Of a stretch of 64,000 nucleotides of DNA, positions 8,496 to 18,532 are shown piece by piece. The notes under the pieces are model-generated. The model worked only from the letters and a program-made list of their open reading frames with translations. It made no database searches and had not been told where the DNA came from. How positions within the stretch are numbered: the first letter of the stretch is position 1; every line of letters begins with the position of its first letter. Origin of the DNA: Pseudomonas sp. KNUC1026 (GTDB lineage: Bacteria; Pseudomonadota; Gammaproteobacteria; Pseudomonadales; Pseudomonadaceae); the NCBI RefSeq assembly GCF_021650705.1, contig NZ_CP087138.1:3534001-3598000 (forward strand), given 5' to 3'. Position numbers and translations under genes: made by a program.

Positions 8496-8729
8496 ATGTT
8501 CAAATTTCTCGCACTGCTCGGCCTTGTCACCCTCCCTCGCCATTACGCACTGATCGATGCACATGGCCTGTGCGCGGCCTTTCGTACCTGCGGCCATGCC
8601 CCAGCGGGCAGTGGCTGGGTCGAGGTCACCGAGACTCGCCTGCACTCGCTCGGCCGGCCATTGCCGGCGAGTGCCAGAGTGAGCCGCCCGGCCGTTGCCT
8701 CCGAGCTGATGGCTGCACTGCAGAACTGA
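8496..8729 (+). CDS. Hypothetical small protein with N-terminal hydrophobic segment
   Basis: A 77-residue open frame starting MFKFLALLGLVTLP, a hydrophobic N-terminus that could be a signal anchor. It has two Cys residues (GLCAAF and RTCGH) and a basic C-terminal half. No family is recognised and the ribosome site is weak. It lies upstream of the long mqo leader. Reality is supported by codon use and position but remains uncertain. Confidence 0.45.
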   Translation: MFKFLALLGLVTLPRHYALIDAHGLCAAFRTCGHAPAGSGWVEVTETRLHSLGRPLPASARVSRPAVASELMAALQN

Positions 8730-9210
8730 TTCAGCCCCTGCCTGCTACCCGCTGTGATCTGCCTTTAGGGCTGATTGCGGCGGTGTTTCCGTTGTGCGGG
8801 ATGTGTGTGGCGGCTGCGTTGCACCCGCGTTGCATCTGCGCTGCGCCCGCTCTGCACCCGCGCTGCGCCCGCGTTGCACCCGCGTCAAATCGTCGCTTTG
8901 CCTGGCCGACCTCGTTATACTCACGCCCCGATTACAAGGTCGTCTCCTGCCTCGGGCCCCGCTTCAAAGCCCGCAGAGAGCCGCCCACGCGGTTCGGGTG
9001 CGCGTCGCCCGCCAGCGCGCCTTTCTTGACCGTTGGTCGAATTGCCCGCCGCCGCGTTAGATGAGTTGATGGCAGCCTTCGGCAACCTCGAGCACCAGCG
9101 CTTTTGTCGTTCATCGGCCAGGCCCGGGGAAAGCTGGCCGCTTTGCGCGGTCACACCTGAACAGGCTTCTGGTTGTCAAAACAGTTGTGAAAGATTTTGG
9201 AGATGCGTGA
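8730..9210. other. 481-bp intergenic region upstream of mqo
   Basis: No convincing gene lies here. It holds an 11-bp tandem repeat (8820-8885) and a possible -10 box TATACT near 8916-8921. About 290 bp of GC-rich leader then lead to the mqo start, where GGAG lies about 8 bp before the ATG. Several short overlapping frames are compositional and are not called. Confidence 0.7.
8820..8885. repeat. 11-bp minisatellite, six copies
   Basis: Six contiguous copies of a TGCACCCGCGT-like unit (variants TGCATCTGCGC, TGCGCCCGCTC, TGCACCCGCGC, TGCGCCCGCGT) occupy 66 bp, and a degenerate seventh may precede them. 11 bp is one helical turn, so one face of the DNA is presented repeatedly. The array is upstream of the mqo promoter region. 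Confidence 0.85.
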
Positions 9211-10720
9211 ATGGCGCAGAATGAAGCAGTGGATGTAGTGCTGGTCGGGGCCGGGATCATGAGCGCGACCCTGGCGGTGCTGCTCAAGGAGCTCGATCCG
9301 TCCCTCAAGATCGAAGTGGTCGAGGCGATGGACTCCGGCGCGGCAGAGAGTTCCAACCCCTGGAACAACGCCGGCACCGGGCATGCGGGCCTCTGCGAAC
9401 TGAACTACACGCCACAGGCCGCCGATGGCTCGATCGACATCAAGAAAGCGGTGCATATCAACACCCAGTTCGAGGTGTCGAAGCAATTCTGGGCCTACCT
9501 GATTCGCAAGGGCGCTTTCGGCGCGCCCAAGGCCTTCATCAATCCTGTGCCGCACCTTAGCTACGTGTCCGGTGACAAGGTATCGCTTTCCTGAAAAAGC
9601 GCTACGAGTCGCTCAAGCCGCATCACGCCTTCGCCGAAATGGCCTACACCGAAGACAAGGCGATCATGGGGCAATGGATGCCGCTGATGATGCCCGGCCG
9701 CGACCCCAATGAGCGCCTGGCCGCCACGCGTGTCGCCAACGGAACTGACGTGAATTTCGGCGCACTGACCAACAAGCTGCTGGGCTACCTGGGCGGCACT
9801 GAAAACGCCACGGTCAAGTACTCCAGGAAAGTCACCGGCCTGCGCCGCGAGGGCACCGGTTGGGTGGTCGACATCAAGGACGTGAACAGTGGCCACACCC
9901 GCCAGCTTGGTGCACGTTTCGTGTTCCTCGGCGCCGGCGGCGCGGCCCTGCCGCTGTTGCAGGCTTCAGGTATCGAAGAGGGCAAAGGCTTCGGCGGGTT
10001 CCCCGTCAGTGGCCAATGGCTGCGCTGCGACAACCCCGAAGTGGTCAAGCAACATCAGGCGAAGGTGTACAGCCAGGCAGCGGTAGGCTCCCCGCCGATG
10101 TCGGTGCCACACCTCGACACCCGCGTAGTGGACGGCAAGACCTCGCTGCTGTTCGGCCCTTACGCCGGCTTCACCACGCGATTCCTCAAACACGGCTCGC
10201 TCATGGACCTGCCGCTGTCGGTGCGCCTGGGCAATATCGGCCCGATGCTGGCAGTGGCGCGCGACAACATGGACCTGACCCGTTACCTGGTCAAGGAAGT
10301 GCGCCAGTCGATGGAGCAACGCCTGGAGTCGCTGCGCAAGTTCTATCCGCAGGCCAAGGCCGAAGACTGGCGCCTCGAAGTGGCAGGCCAGCGCGTTCAG
10401 ATCATCAAGAAAGACGCGAAGAAAGGCGGCGTGCTGCAGTTCGGCACCGAGCTGGTGGCCTCTGCAGACGGCAGCCTTGCTGCGCTGCTGGGGGCATCGC
10501 CTGGTGCTTCGGTGACCGTGTCGATCATGCTCGAGCTGATCCAGCGCTGCTTCCCCGAGCAATACGCCTCGGCCTGGGCTGGCAAGCTTGCGCAGATCTT
10601 CCCCGCGCGTGAAAAGCCCTGGCGGCCGATGCAGAGCTGTACCGCAAGGTCAATCGGCAGAGCAATGAGGCATTGGAGCTGGTTGCGCCGGCTCCTGTCG
10701 CAGGCGAGCAGTACGCCTGA
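9211..10720 (+). CDS. mqo: Malate:quinone oxidoreductase (two frameshifts)
   Basis: A membrane-associated FAD enzyme that oxidises malate to oxaloacetate and passes electrons to the quinone pool. The N-terminal FAD motif [13 protein letters not shown] and the Mqo signature [20 protein letters not shown] are clear, as are [15 protein letters not shown] and the C-terminal half. Two breaks divide the gene. At the GG at 9579-9580 one base restores [11 protein letters not shown]. Near 10616, one base restores [19 protein letters not shown] and the normal end GEQYA at 10720. The rejoined length of about 503 residues matches Pseudomonas Mqo. Neighbouring genes follow the conserved mqo-PA4642-hpt order. 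Confidence 0.92.
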
Positions 10721-10737
10721 TATCGGGCAGCGGCCCT

Positions 10738-10793
10738 GTCGCGCGGCGAGCCGCCCTCCCACCAGCCAGTGGAAGGGCGGCTCGCCGCGCGAC
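10738..10793. repeat. REP-like palindrome with perfect 20-bp stem between convergent genes
   Basis: The arms at 10738-10757 and 10774-10793 are exact inverse complements around a 16-base loop. The left arm begins GTCGCGCGGC and, with CCTCCCAC in the loop, resembles the Pseudomonas REP consensus (GTGGGAG...GCCGCGCGAC on the other strand). It is placed between the end of mqo and the end of the PA4642-like gene and probably terminates both. Related copies occur near 55723 and 63986. Confidence 0.8.
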
Positions 10794-10801
10794 GCTTCGG
10801 A

Positions 10802-11092
10802 TCAGCCCTTGCGGGCTGCTTCGATGATCGCGATATATTCAGGCGCGTTACGCTGGTCTTGAATATGCGCCACGAAATCCTTCCCCTGAGCATCCTGAGC
10901 GCCTACGTCCAGGCCCTGTTCCTTGAAGAACCCCACGAACCGCTCGAAGTCGTCCACACGCAGGCCGCGATAAGCCTTGATCAGCTTGTGCAGCGGCGCG
11001 GGAGTACCGTCCGCGGGTTCGAACTGCAGGAACGTCTTGATGTAGTCGTCGCTGATCTCGTCGCCGATGATCTGCTTTTTGTCTTTGCGCAT
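10802..11092 (-). CDS. PA4642 family protein (conserved hypothetical)
   Basis: A 96-residue soluble protein beginning [16 protein letters not shown] and containing [23 protein letters not shown], which I recognise as the PA4642 family always found next to mqo in Pseudomonas. Its function is unknown; the constant linkage suggests a role tied to malate metabolism or simple conserved synteny. The start at 11092 has GGAG five bases upstream. Confidence 0.85.
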   Translation of the reverse strand: MRKDKKQIIGDEISDDYIKTFLQFEPADGTPAPLHKLIKAYRGLRVDDFERFVGFFKEQGLDVGAQDAQGKDFVAHIQDQRNAPEYIAIIEAARKG

Positions 11093-11154
11093 TGCTACTC
11101 CAGGCCCGAACGGTTTCACGAGGCCGGCAGTGTACCGCCCTGCCCGGCTTGCGC

Positions 11155-11628
11155 TCAACGCGCGCGGCCGCCCGCCGTGTGCAGGTCGGCCCAGATGTGG
11201 CCGTTCTCATAGGTCAGGAATTGCACGTAAACGGTGTCATTGCGCAACATGTCCATCAGGATGCGGTACTGGTTCAAGGGGTAGTTCAGAGTGAGGGTCT
11301 TGCTGGCCTCGTCGAAGCTGGGCTTTTTCAGGCTCTTGCTTTCACTGTCGAACGTCACCAGCACCTGGTAAAGCGCCCCGCCTTTGTTCAGGGGCTTGCC
11401 CTTCAGGCGCAACGACAGCGGCGCCGTCACCGGAATGGGCTGCTCGTTGGACAGGCGCTCGTTACCGGCCACCACGCTGAACTCGGTGACCTGCAGCAGT
11501 TGCTGCTGGGTTGGCTCGCCTTTGCGCAGGTTGTTGTCGTCAGGCGGGAGGTACTGGGCATGCAGCGGAGCGGCGGCCAACGGGGTGGCGCACAGCAAGG
11601 AGAGAGTGACGACGAGCGGCAGGCGCAT
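11155..11628 (-). CDS. Conserved hypothetical secreted protein
   Basis: A 157-residue protein with a clear signal peptide (MRLPLVVTLSLLCATPLAAA, cleavage near residue 20) and a soluble, probably periplasmic mature part. Regions such as FSVVAGNERLSNEQPIPV and LSLRLKGKPLNKGGALYQVLV suggest a beta-sandwich. I know it only as a Pseudomonas gene in the mqo-hpt interval. The ATG at 11628 with CGGAG upstream is the start that gives the signal peptide. Confidence 0.72.
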   Translation of the reverse strand: MRLPLVVTLSLLCATPLAAAPLHAQYLPPDDNNLRKGEPTQQQLLQVTEFSVVAGNERLSNEQPIPVTAPLSLRLKGKPLNKGGALYQVLVTFDSESKSLKKPSFDEASKTLTLNYPLNQYRILMDMLRNDTVYVQFLTYENGHIWADLHTAGGRAR

Positions 11629-11690
11629 AGCGGGCTCCGGCGGGGTGGCGCTGAACTGTAGCACACCCCGCACGCCGCTCACCGAGCGGG

Positions 11691-12248
11691 TTACAAGCCT
11701 TTTACCGCGTAGATGCCCGGGGCGTTGCGCCAGTAGCCTTTGTAGTCCATGCCATAGCCGAAGATGAAGCGGTCGATGCACGACATGCCAACGAAATCGG
11801 CCTTCAGGTCAGGGCTGGCCTTGCGGTCGTGGGCCTTGTCGATCAGCACGGCGGTACGCACCGAGCGGGCACCGGCGTGGCGGCAGAAGTCCATGATGGC
11901 GCTGAGGGTGTGACCTTCGTCGAGGATGTCATCGATGATCAGCACGTCGCGGTCGATGAACGAGATTTCCGGCTTGGCCTTCCAGAACAGGTCGCCGCCA
12001 CGGGTTTCGTTGCGATAGCGAGTGGCGTGCAGGTAGGAGGCCTCCAGCGGGAAGCGCAGGTGCGTCAGCAGCTTGCCCGCGAAGATCAGCCCACCGTTGA
12101 GCACGCAGAACACCACCGGATTGCTCTCTGCCATTTCGGCCGTGATGCGCTCGCCCACCTGGGCGATGGCGGCTTCTACTTCGGCCTCTGAATAAAGGCA
12201 ATCTGCTTCTTCCATGACCTGGCGGATATGGCTGAGATCGGCAGGCAT
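11691..12248 (-). CDS. hpt: Hypoxanthine-guanine phosphoribosyltransferase
   Basis: A 185-residue purine-salvage enzyme that makes IMP or GMP from hypoxanthine or guanine plus PRPP. The PRPP-binding loop VLIIDDILDEGHT is intact near residue 100, and the base-binding region with CVLNGGLIFAGKL precedes it. The downstream KADFVGMSCIDRFIFGYGMDYKGYWRN segment is typical of Pseudomonas Hpt. The start at 12248 follows GGAGAGCACCT. It is divergent from upp, so purine and pyrimidine salvage share one regulatory gap. Confidence 0.9.
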   Translation of the reverse strand: MPADLSHIRQVMEEADCLYSEAEVEAAIAQVGERITAEMAESNPVVFCVLNGGLIFAGKLLTHLRFPLEASYLHATRYRNETRGGDLFWKAKPEISFIDRDVLIIDDILDEGHTLSAIMDFCRHAGARSVRTAVLIDKAHDRKASPDLKADFVGMSCIDRFIFGYGMDYKGYWRNAPGIYAVKGL

Positions 12249-12334
12249 AGGTGCTCTCCTGAAGGTGGCGAAATAAAAGCCGGCAAAGGTACGCATCCGG
12301 CGTGAACGAAGCAAGCGATTGTGGACTAACGTGC

Positions 12335-12373
12335 TTGAACAACCCCACGCCTTGCGCTGAATAGATTAATCTA
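12335..12373 (+). promoter_or_regulatory. upp promoter region with perfect 12-bp palindrome
   Basis: TTGAAC at 12335-12340 and TGAATA at 12358-12363 are 17 bp apart and could be a promoter reading into upp. The perfect palindrome TAGATTAATCTA at 12362-12373 overlaps the -10 side, where an operator would be expected. No known regulator site is recognised. Confidence 0.45.
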
Positions 12374-12407
12374 GCGCGTTTTTTCCGCGCCCTTTGGAGA
12401 GTTGCAC

Positions 12408-13046
12408 ATGCCCGTTCGCGAAATCCGTCACCCGCTGATCCGCCACAAGATCGGCCTGATGCGCCGTGCCGATATCAGTACCAAGAACTTTCGCGAACTC
12501 GCCCAGGAAGTCGGCGCACTGCTGACCTACGAAGCCACCCAGGACCTGCCGCTGGAAACCTACGAGATCGATGGCTGGTGCGGCGCGGTGCAGGTAGAGA
12601 AGATCGCCGGCAAGAAGATCACCGTGGTGCCGATCCTGCGCGCCGGCATCGGCATGCTCGATGGCGTGCTCAGCCTGATCCCGGGCGCAAAGGTCAGCGC
12701 CGTGGGCGTGGCGCGTAACGAGGAAACCCTCGAAGCGCACACGTATCTTGAAAAACTGGTGACGGGCATCGGCGAGCGCCTGGCGCTGATCATTGACCCG
12801 ATGCTGGCCACCGGCGGTTCGATGGTCGCCACCATCGACCTGCTGAAAAAGGCTGGCTGCCGCGACATTCGCGCCATGGTGCTGGTCGCGGCCCCCGAAG
12901 GCATCGCTGCCGTGGAAAGCGCCCACCCGGACGTGCGCATCTACACCGCCTCCATCGATCAGGGCCTGAATGAGCACGGCTACATCATGCCGGGGCTGGG
13001 CGATGCCGGTGACAAGATCTTCGGCACCAAGCAAAAGGACGCCTGA
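12408..13046 (+). CDS. upp: Uracil phosphoribosyltransferase
   Basis: A 212-residue salvage enzyme converting uracil and PRPP to UMP. The PRPP loop is [10 protein letters not shown] near residue 130, and the uracil-binding C-terminal motif [12 protein letters not shown] is complete. The ATG at 12408 has GGAGAG upstream. The stop codon overlaps the first base of uraA, so the transporter and enzyme are translationally coupled. Confidence 0.95.
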   Translation: MPVREIRHPLIRHKIGLMRRADISTKNFRELAQEVGALLTYEATQDLPLETYEIDGWCGAVQVEKIAGKKITVVPILRAGIGMLDGVLSLIPGAKVSAVGVARNEETLEAHTYLEKLVTGIGERLALIIDPMLATGGSMVATIDLLKKAGCRDIRAMVLVAAPEGIAAVESAHPDVRIYTASIDQGLNEHGYIMPGLGDAGDKIFGTKQKDA

Positions 13047-14290
13047 TGATGCAGAGCGAGTTCAACGACCCGCTGTGGCGCACGGTACTCTCCGGCGCGC
13101 AAATGCTGTTCGTGGCCTTCGGTGCGTTGGTGCTGATGCCACTGATCACAGGGCTGGACCCTAACGTGGCGCTGTTCACTGCGGGCTTGGGCACGCTGCT
13201 GTTTCAACTGGTCACCGGCCGCCAGGTGCCGGTGTTCCTGGCGTCGAGCTTTGCCTTCATTACCCCGATCATCCTCGCCAAAGGCCAGTTCGGCCTGGCC
13301 GAGACCATGGGCGGGGTGATGGCCGCAGGCTTCGTCTACACCTTTCTCGGGCTGGCGGTGAAGATCAAGGGCACGGGCTTCATCGACCGCTTGCTGCCGC
13401 CAGTGGTCATCGGCCCGGTGGTGATATCCATCGGCCTGGCCATGGCGCCGATCGCGGCCAACATGGCCATGGGCAAGGCCGGCGACGGTGCGGAGCTGAT
13501 TCCGTATCGCACCGCCATCCTGATTTCGATGTCAGCGCTGCTCACCACCTTGGTGGTGGCCGTGTTCGGCCGTGGCATGCTGCGCCTGGTGCCGATCATC
13601 GCTGGCGTGCTGGTGGGTTTCGGCATGGCTCAACTGCTTGGGGTCACCGACTTCAGCAAGGTCGCCAGCGCGCCATGGCTGGCACTGCCACACTTTACGG
13701 CACCGGCCTTCAACCTGCAGGCGATCCTGTTCATCGTGCCGGTGGCACTGGCGCCTGCCATCGAGCACATCGGCGGGGTAATTGCGGTCGGCAGCGTCAC
13801 TGGCCGAGATTACCTGCGCACACCCGGCCTGCACCGGACGCTGCTCGGTGACGGCCTTGCGACCACCGCCGCCGGCCTGTTCGGCGGGCCGCCCAACACC
13901 ACCTATGCCGAGGTCACCGGCGCGGTGATGCTCACTCGCAACTACAACCCCAAAATCATGACCTGGGCAGCAGTGTTCGCGGTTTCACTGGCGTTCATCG
14001 GTAAATTCGGCGCATTGCTGCAAAGCATTCCAGTGCCAGTGATGGGCGGCATTCTGTGCCTGCTGTTCGGCTCCATCGCCGCAGTAGGCCTGAATACGCT
14101 GATTCGCCATCAGGTCGACCTTGGCCAACCGCGCAACCTGGTAATCGTGTCGGTGACGCTGGTGTTCGGCATCGGCGGCGTGCTGATCGGCACCGGTACT
14201 GGCGCAGGGGATTTTGGCCTCAAAGGCATCGCGCTGTGCGCCATCGTGGCGATCGCGCTGAACCTGCTGCTGCCCAAGGCGCAGGCCTGA
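13046..14290 (+). CDS. uraA: Uracil:H+ symporter (NCS2/UraA family)
   Basis: A 414-residue inner-membrane nucleobase transporter with about 14 hydrophobic segments. The NCS2 signature region with the substrate-binding Glu appears as PAIEHIGGVIAVG near residue 238, and the second half has FGGPPNTTYAEVTGAVMLTRNYNP, the conserved ring-binding segment. It brings uracil in for Upp, encoded immediately upstream with overlapping start and stop. The gene ends convergently with hemH. Confidence 0.92.
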   Translation: MMQSEFNDPLWRTVLSGAQMLFVAFGALVLMPLITGLDPNVALFTAGLGTLLFQLVTGRQVPVFLASSFAFITPIILAKGQFGLAETMGGVMAAGFVYTFLGLAVKIKGTGFIDRLLPPVVIGPVVISIGLAMAPIAANMAMGKAGDGAELIPYRTAILISMSALLTTLVVAVFGRGMLRLVPIIAGVLVGFGMAQLLGVTDFSKVASAPWLALPHFTAPAFNLQAILFIVPVALAPAIEHIGGVIAVGSVTGRDYLRTPGLHRTLLGDGLATTAAGLFGGPPNTTYAEVTGAVMLTRNYNPKIMTWAAVFAVSLAFIGKFGALLQSIPVPVMGGILCLLFGSIAAVGLNTLIRHQVDLGQPRNLVIVSVTLVFGIGGVLIGTGTGAGDFGLKGIALCAIVAIALNLLLPKAQA

Positions 14291-14301
14291 GCCCGCGCCT
14301 G

Positions 14302-14324
14302 GCGCGCCTCACACCGAGGCGCGC
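14302..14324. terminator. Candidate bidirectional hairpin between uraA and hemH
   Basis: A perfect 9-bp GC-rich stem (GCGCGCCTC at 14302-14310, GAGGCGCGC at 14316-14324) lies just after the uraA stop and inside the last codons of hemH. No T-tract is seen on either side, so termination is inferred from position only. Confidence 0.4.
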
Positions 14325-15331
14325 TGGGCCAGCTGCGCCAGGGCCTGAGCCCAACCTGGGTGGTCATTCAGGCAAGGCACCAGCACAAGCTCCTCTCCCC
14401 CCGCTTCGCGGAACTGTTCCTGCCCGCGAATGCCGATCTCTTCCAGAGTTTCGATGCAGTCGGCCACGAAGGCCGGGCACATCACCAACAGGCGCTTCAC
14501 GCCACGGGCAGCCAGCTCGTCCAACCGCGCATCGGTGTAGGGCTCGATCCATTTGTTCTTGCCCAGCCGCGACTGGAACGCTACCGACCACTTGCCCTCC
14601 GGCAACCCCAGTGCCTGGGCGACGGACTTTGCAGTCGCCAGGCACTGCCCGCGATAGCGCACGGCACGTTCTTCAGCAGTAGCCTGCGCGCAGCAGTCGG
14701 CGGTGCGCAGGTCATGCTTGCTGCCCTTGGGGAGCAACTTGCGGATGTGGCTTTCCGGCAGGCCGTGAAAGCTCAGCAGCAGGTGGTCGTATTCGTGCTC
14801 CAACCAGGGGCGTGCGCTGTCGGCGAGGGCCTGGATGTAAAGCGGCTCGTCATAGAACGGCTTGAGCGTTGTGAAGGTGATCGGCAACTTCTGCTCGGCA
14901 ATTACCTGATGAGCCATTTGCACGACGGTTGTGACCGTGCTGTCGGCAAATTGCGGGTAAAGCGGCGCCAGCGTGACGTTGCGCACGCCCTGATCGGCCA
15001 GCTTCTGCAGCACATTTTGCAGCGACGGCTCGCCGTAACGCATGGCGATCTCGACCGGCCCGTGCGGCCACAGCCCGTGCATCTGCTGTTGCAGGCGGCG
15101 CGTAAGCTCCACCAGCGGCGAGCCTTCCTTCCACCAGATCGACGCATAGGCATGCGCCGACTGCGCAGGACGTTTTATCAGGATCAACGACACCAGCAGG
15201 CGCCGCAGAGGCCACGGCAGGTCGATGACATAAGGGTCCATCAGGAACTGGTTCAGGTAGCTGGCCACGTCACTTACTTCAGTGGAAGCCGGTGAGCCCA
15301 GGTTGACCAGCAGCAGCGCGTGATCGGTCAT
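14309..15331 (-). CDS. hemH: Ferrochelatase
   Basis: A 340-residue enzyme that inserts Fe2+ into protoporphyrin IX, the last step of heme synthesis. The catalytic His lies in [12 protein letters not shown], and the later Glu appears in [18 protein letters not shown]-terminal [12 protein letters not shown] and the [14 protein letters not shown] segment are also characteristic. Length is normal. The ATG at 15331 is preferred over an upstream TTG. It is followed upstream by the epimerase gene on the same strand. Confidence 0.95.
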   Translation of the reverse strand: MTDHALLLVNLGSPASTEVSDVASYLNQFLMDPYVIDLPWPLRRLLVSLILIKRPAQSAHAYASIWWKEGSPLVELTRRLQQQMHGLWPHGPVEIAMRYGEPSLQNVLQKLADQGVRNVTLAPLYPQFADSTVTTVVQMAHQVIAEQKLPITFTTLKPFYDEPLYIQALADSARPWLEHEYDHLLLSFHGLPESHIRKLLPKGSKHDLRTADCCAQATAEERAVRYRGQCLATAKSVAQALGLPEGKWSVAFQSRLGKNKWIEPYTDARLDELAARGVKRLLVMCPAFVADCIETLEEIGIRGQEQFREAGGEELVLVPCLNDHPGWAQALAQLAQRASV

Positions 15332-15355
15332 GCACAATCCTGTTTCGGTTCGAGT

Positions 15356-16258
15356 TCAACGCTGGCGGAATATATCGCCCAGCGCCGTTTGCAATTCGGT
15401 GTAGCGAAAGCTGAAGCCGGCCTCGGTGAGGCGAGCGGGCACCGCATGCTGGCCACCGGTGAGCAGGCCGGCCATTTCGCCGAGCATGAAGCGCAACAGC
15501 GAGCCGGGCATGGGCAGCACCGCAGGCCGGTGCAGCGCCTTGCCCAGGCGCCCGACGAATTCGCGGTTACGCACCGGGTGCGGCGCGCACGCATTATAGG
15601 GGCCGTCGGCGCTCTCCCGGTTCAATAAAAAATCTATCAGTGCTACCTGGTCGTCGATATGAATCCACGGCATCCACTGGCGGCCAGTGCCCAGCCTGCC
15701 GCCCAGCCCCAGGCGAAACGGCAATGCCATGCGCTTGAGCATGCCGCCTTCAGGCGCCAGCACCAGCCCGGTGCGCACCAGCACCACCCGCACGCCCAGG
15801 CTCCGGGCGCGCTCTGCGGTCTCTTCCCAGGCAATGCACAGCTGGCTGGCGAAATCCTCGCTGACCGGTGTGCAGGTCTCATCCAGCGTGCGCTGCCCTC
15901 CATCACCGTACCAGCCCACAGCGGAGCCTGAGATCAGCACGGTGGGCCGCTGCTTGCGATGGCCAAGCCACGCCACCAGCTCCTCGGTCAAGCCAATGCG
16001 GCTGGCCCACAACAGCTTGCGACGTGCAGCCGTCCAGGGCCGATCCGCGATGGGTGCACCCGCGAGGTTCACCACCGCGTCGAGCGGGTCGTCGTCCAGT
16101 TCGCTCAGATGGGCAACGCCGCGCACTCCGGCGCCGCAGCGCGCAGCCACCTGGGCCGGATCGCGGCTGAGCACTGTCAACCGATGCCCTCGTTCGGCCC
16201 AGAAACGGCACAGCCGCTGGCCGATCATCCCTGTACCACCGGTCAGCAAAATGTGCAT
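15356..16258 (-). CDS. TIGR01777 family epimerase (SDR39U1/YfcH-like)
   Basis: A 300-residue extended SDR protein. The dinucleotide-binding motif GGTGMIG is at residues 7-13, and the family features NLAGAPIADRPW, SGSAVGWYGD and WIHIDDQVAL are all present. The Tyr of the catalytic YxxxK motif is not conserved in this family, so activity and substrate are uncertain. It shares a divergent regulatory gap with the light-inducible operon and is probably cotranscribed with hemH. Confidence 0.85.
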   Translation of the reverse strand: MHILLTGGTGMIGQRLCRFWAERGHRLTVLSRDPAQVAARCGAGVRGVAHLSELDDDPLDAVVNLAGAPIADRPWTAARRKLLWASRIGLTEELVAWLGHRKQRPTVLISGSAVGWYGDGGQRTLDETCTPVSEDFASQLCIAWEETAERARSLGVRVVLVRTGLVLAPEGGMLKRMALPFRLGLGGRLGTGRQWMPWIHIDDQVALIDFLLNRESADGPYNACAPHPVRNREFVGRLGKALHRPAVLPMPGSLLRFMLGEMAGLLTGGQHAVPARLTEAGFSFRYTELQTALGDIFRQR

Positions 16259-16394
16259 GGCAGTTACCTCGTAGTGGCCGGCCCGGGGGCCTTTGTGATG
16301 TATTGCAGTTGAGGCGGGGCACTAATGGCCTCGTTCGTTCTCAGATAAAACATAGGACACCTCAACACGTATAGGTTTTAAGGACGCTCGAACT

Positions 16395-16418
16395 TATACC
16401 TGTTTTTCTGAATGTACC
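16395..16418 (+). promoter_or_regulatory. Candidate LitR/PplR direct-repeat operator
   Basis: TATACC at 16395-16400 and TGTACC at 16413-16418 are direct repeats separated by 12 bp, close to the T(G/A)TACA-N12-TGTA(C/T)A site reported for PplR1 of P. putida. It lies 51-74 bp upstream of the oxidoreductase start, in front of an operon that carries the matching regulator. Confidence 0.6.
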
Positions 16419-16459
16419 GGCTCCCGCAGCAAGCGTAGCCTGTGCATCGAGACGTATAG

Positions 16460-17461
<1,002 letters not shown>

Positions 17462-17518
17462 GCGAGCGCCCCGCTGATCGGGGCTGGCTGCAATCGGCCT
17501 GAGTGAACCTGCACAACT

Positions 17519-17543
17519 TGTACAAATCTTTTAAGCTTGTACA
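17519..17543 (+). promoter_or_regulatory. Candidate LitR/PplR operator, paired TGTACA direct repeats
   Basis: TGTACA at 17519-17524 and 17538-17543, each embedded in CTTGTACAA, repeat with a 19-bp period just 22 bp upstream of the DUF523 gene. This matches the PplR half-sites but with a 13-bp rather than 12-bp spacer. It suggests a second light-responsive promoter within the gene group. Confidence 0.6.
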
Positions 17544-17564
17544 ACTCTACGTGCAGAGGTCTCC

Positions 17565-18530
17565 ATGCTCGCCAACGTGCCTACTCGTAAACCCAAGATC
17601 GCCATCAGCGCTTGCCTGATGGGCGACGAGGTCCGTTACAACGGCGGGCATAAGCAGTCGCGCTACTGCCGCAACCTGCTCAGCGATCATTTTCAGTTCG
17701 TCAAGGTGTGCCCAGAGATGGCCATCGGCCTTGGCGTGCCGCGCCAGCCCATTCGCCTGGTAGGCGACCCCGAGTCGCCCAAGGCGCGCGGTACTGTGGA
17801 CAAAAGCGTTGAGGTGACTCAAGCGCTTGCAGATTACGGTAAGGAAATGGCCGACACCCTGGGCGACATCAGTGGCTACATCTTCATGCAGAAGTCCCCC
17901 TCCTGTGGTGTAGAGCGGGTGAAGGTTTACCGTGAAGACGGCATCCCCCAGATGGAGGGTGGCAGCGGCGTCTACGCCAAGGCGTTCTGCGAAGCCCGGC
18001 CCGACCTGCCTGTGGAAGAAGAAGGCCGTTTGTGCGACCCAGTACTGCGGGAAAACTTCGTCACACGCGTTTACGCCTACGCTGACTGGCAGGCGTTGAA
18101 GGTAAATGGGCTGAGCCGCCGTGCCATCACCGAATTCCACGCGCGCTATAAATACCAGCTGATGGCGTGCAATCCCGAACAGTACAAAGTGCTTGGCGCC
18201 TTGCTGGGCAGCAGCGGCCAGCGCCCCCTGGAAGAAGTTGCCGAAGAGTATTTCCACGGCTTGATGCAAGGCCTGCGGCGCTGCGCGACGCGGGGCAATC
18301 ATGCCAATGTGCTCATGCACATCAGTGGCTACCTGCGCCGCCACATGGATCCGCAAGACAAAGCGGAAATTCGCGACCTGATCCTGCAATACCGCGATGG
18401 GACAGTTCCACTGGTGGTCCCCCTGACATTGCTCAAGCACTTGTTTCGCTTGCATCCGGACCCTTACATCGCGCAGCAGGTCTATCTACAACCCCATCCT
18501 GAAAAACTCAGCTTGAGAAACGCAATCTGA
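17565..18530 (+). CDS. DUF523 (TudS-like) plus DUF1722 (YbgA) two-domain protein
   Basis: A 321-residue protein. The N-terminal domain (about residues 10-155) is DUF523, with Cys in ISACLMGDEVRYNGGHK, KVCPEMAIGLGVPR and MQKSPSCG. In the thiouracil desulfurase TudS the equivalent three cysteines hold a [4Fe-4S] cluster. The C-terminal domain is DUF1722, the YbgA domain adjoining photolyase in E. coli. Here too it is two genes upstream of phrB, so a role in repairing or clearing damaged or thiolated bases is plausible but unproven. The stop is 2 bp before the MerR gene. Confidence 0.85.
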   Translation: MLANVPTRKPKIAISACLMGDEVRYNGGHKQSRYCRNLLSDHFQFVKVCPEMAIGLGVPRQPIRLVGDPESPKARGTVDKSVEVTQALADYGKEMADTLGDISGYIFMQKSPSCGVERVKVYREDGIPQMEGGSGVYAKAFCEARPDLPVEEEGRLCDPVLRENFVTRVYAYADWQALKVNGLSRRAITEFHARYKYQLMACNPEQYKVLGALLGSSGQRPLEEVAEEYFHGLMQGLRRCATRGNHANVLMHISGYLRRHMDPQDKAEIRDLILQYRDGTVPLVVPLTLLKHLFRLHPDPYIAQQVYLQPHPEKLSLRNAI

Positions 18531-18532
18531 CC

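Noticed and set aside
9211..10720. mqo as a pseudogene
   Set aside because: Both breaks are single-base losses in G/C context identical in kind to breaks in essential genes, so sequencing error is the simpler explanation.
10616..10862. Extended C-terminus of Mqo running into the REP-like palindrome
   Set aside because: This frame loses the conserved Mqo end; the alternate frame gives the proper C-terminus and stop at 10720.
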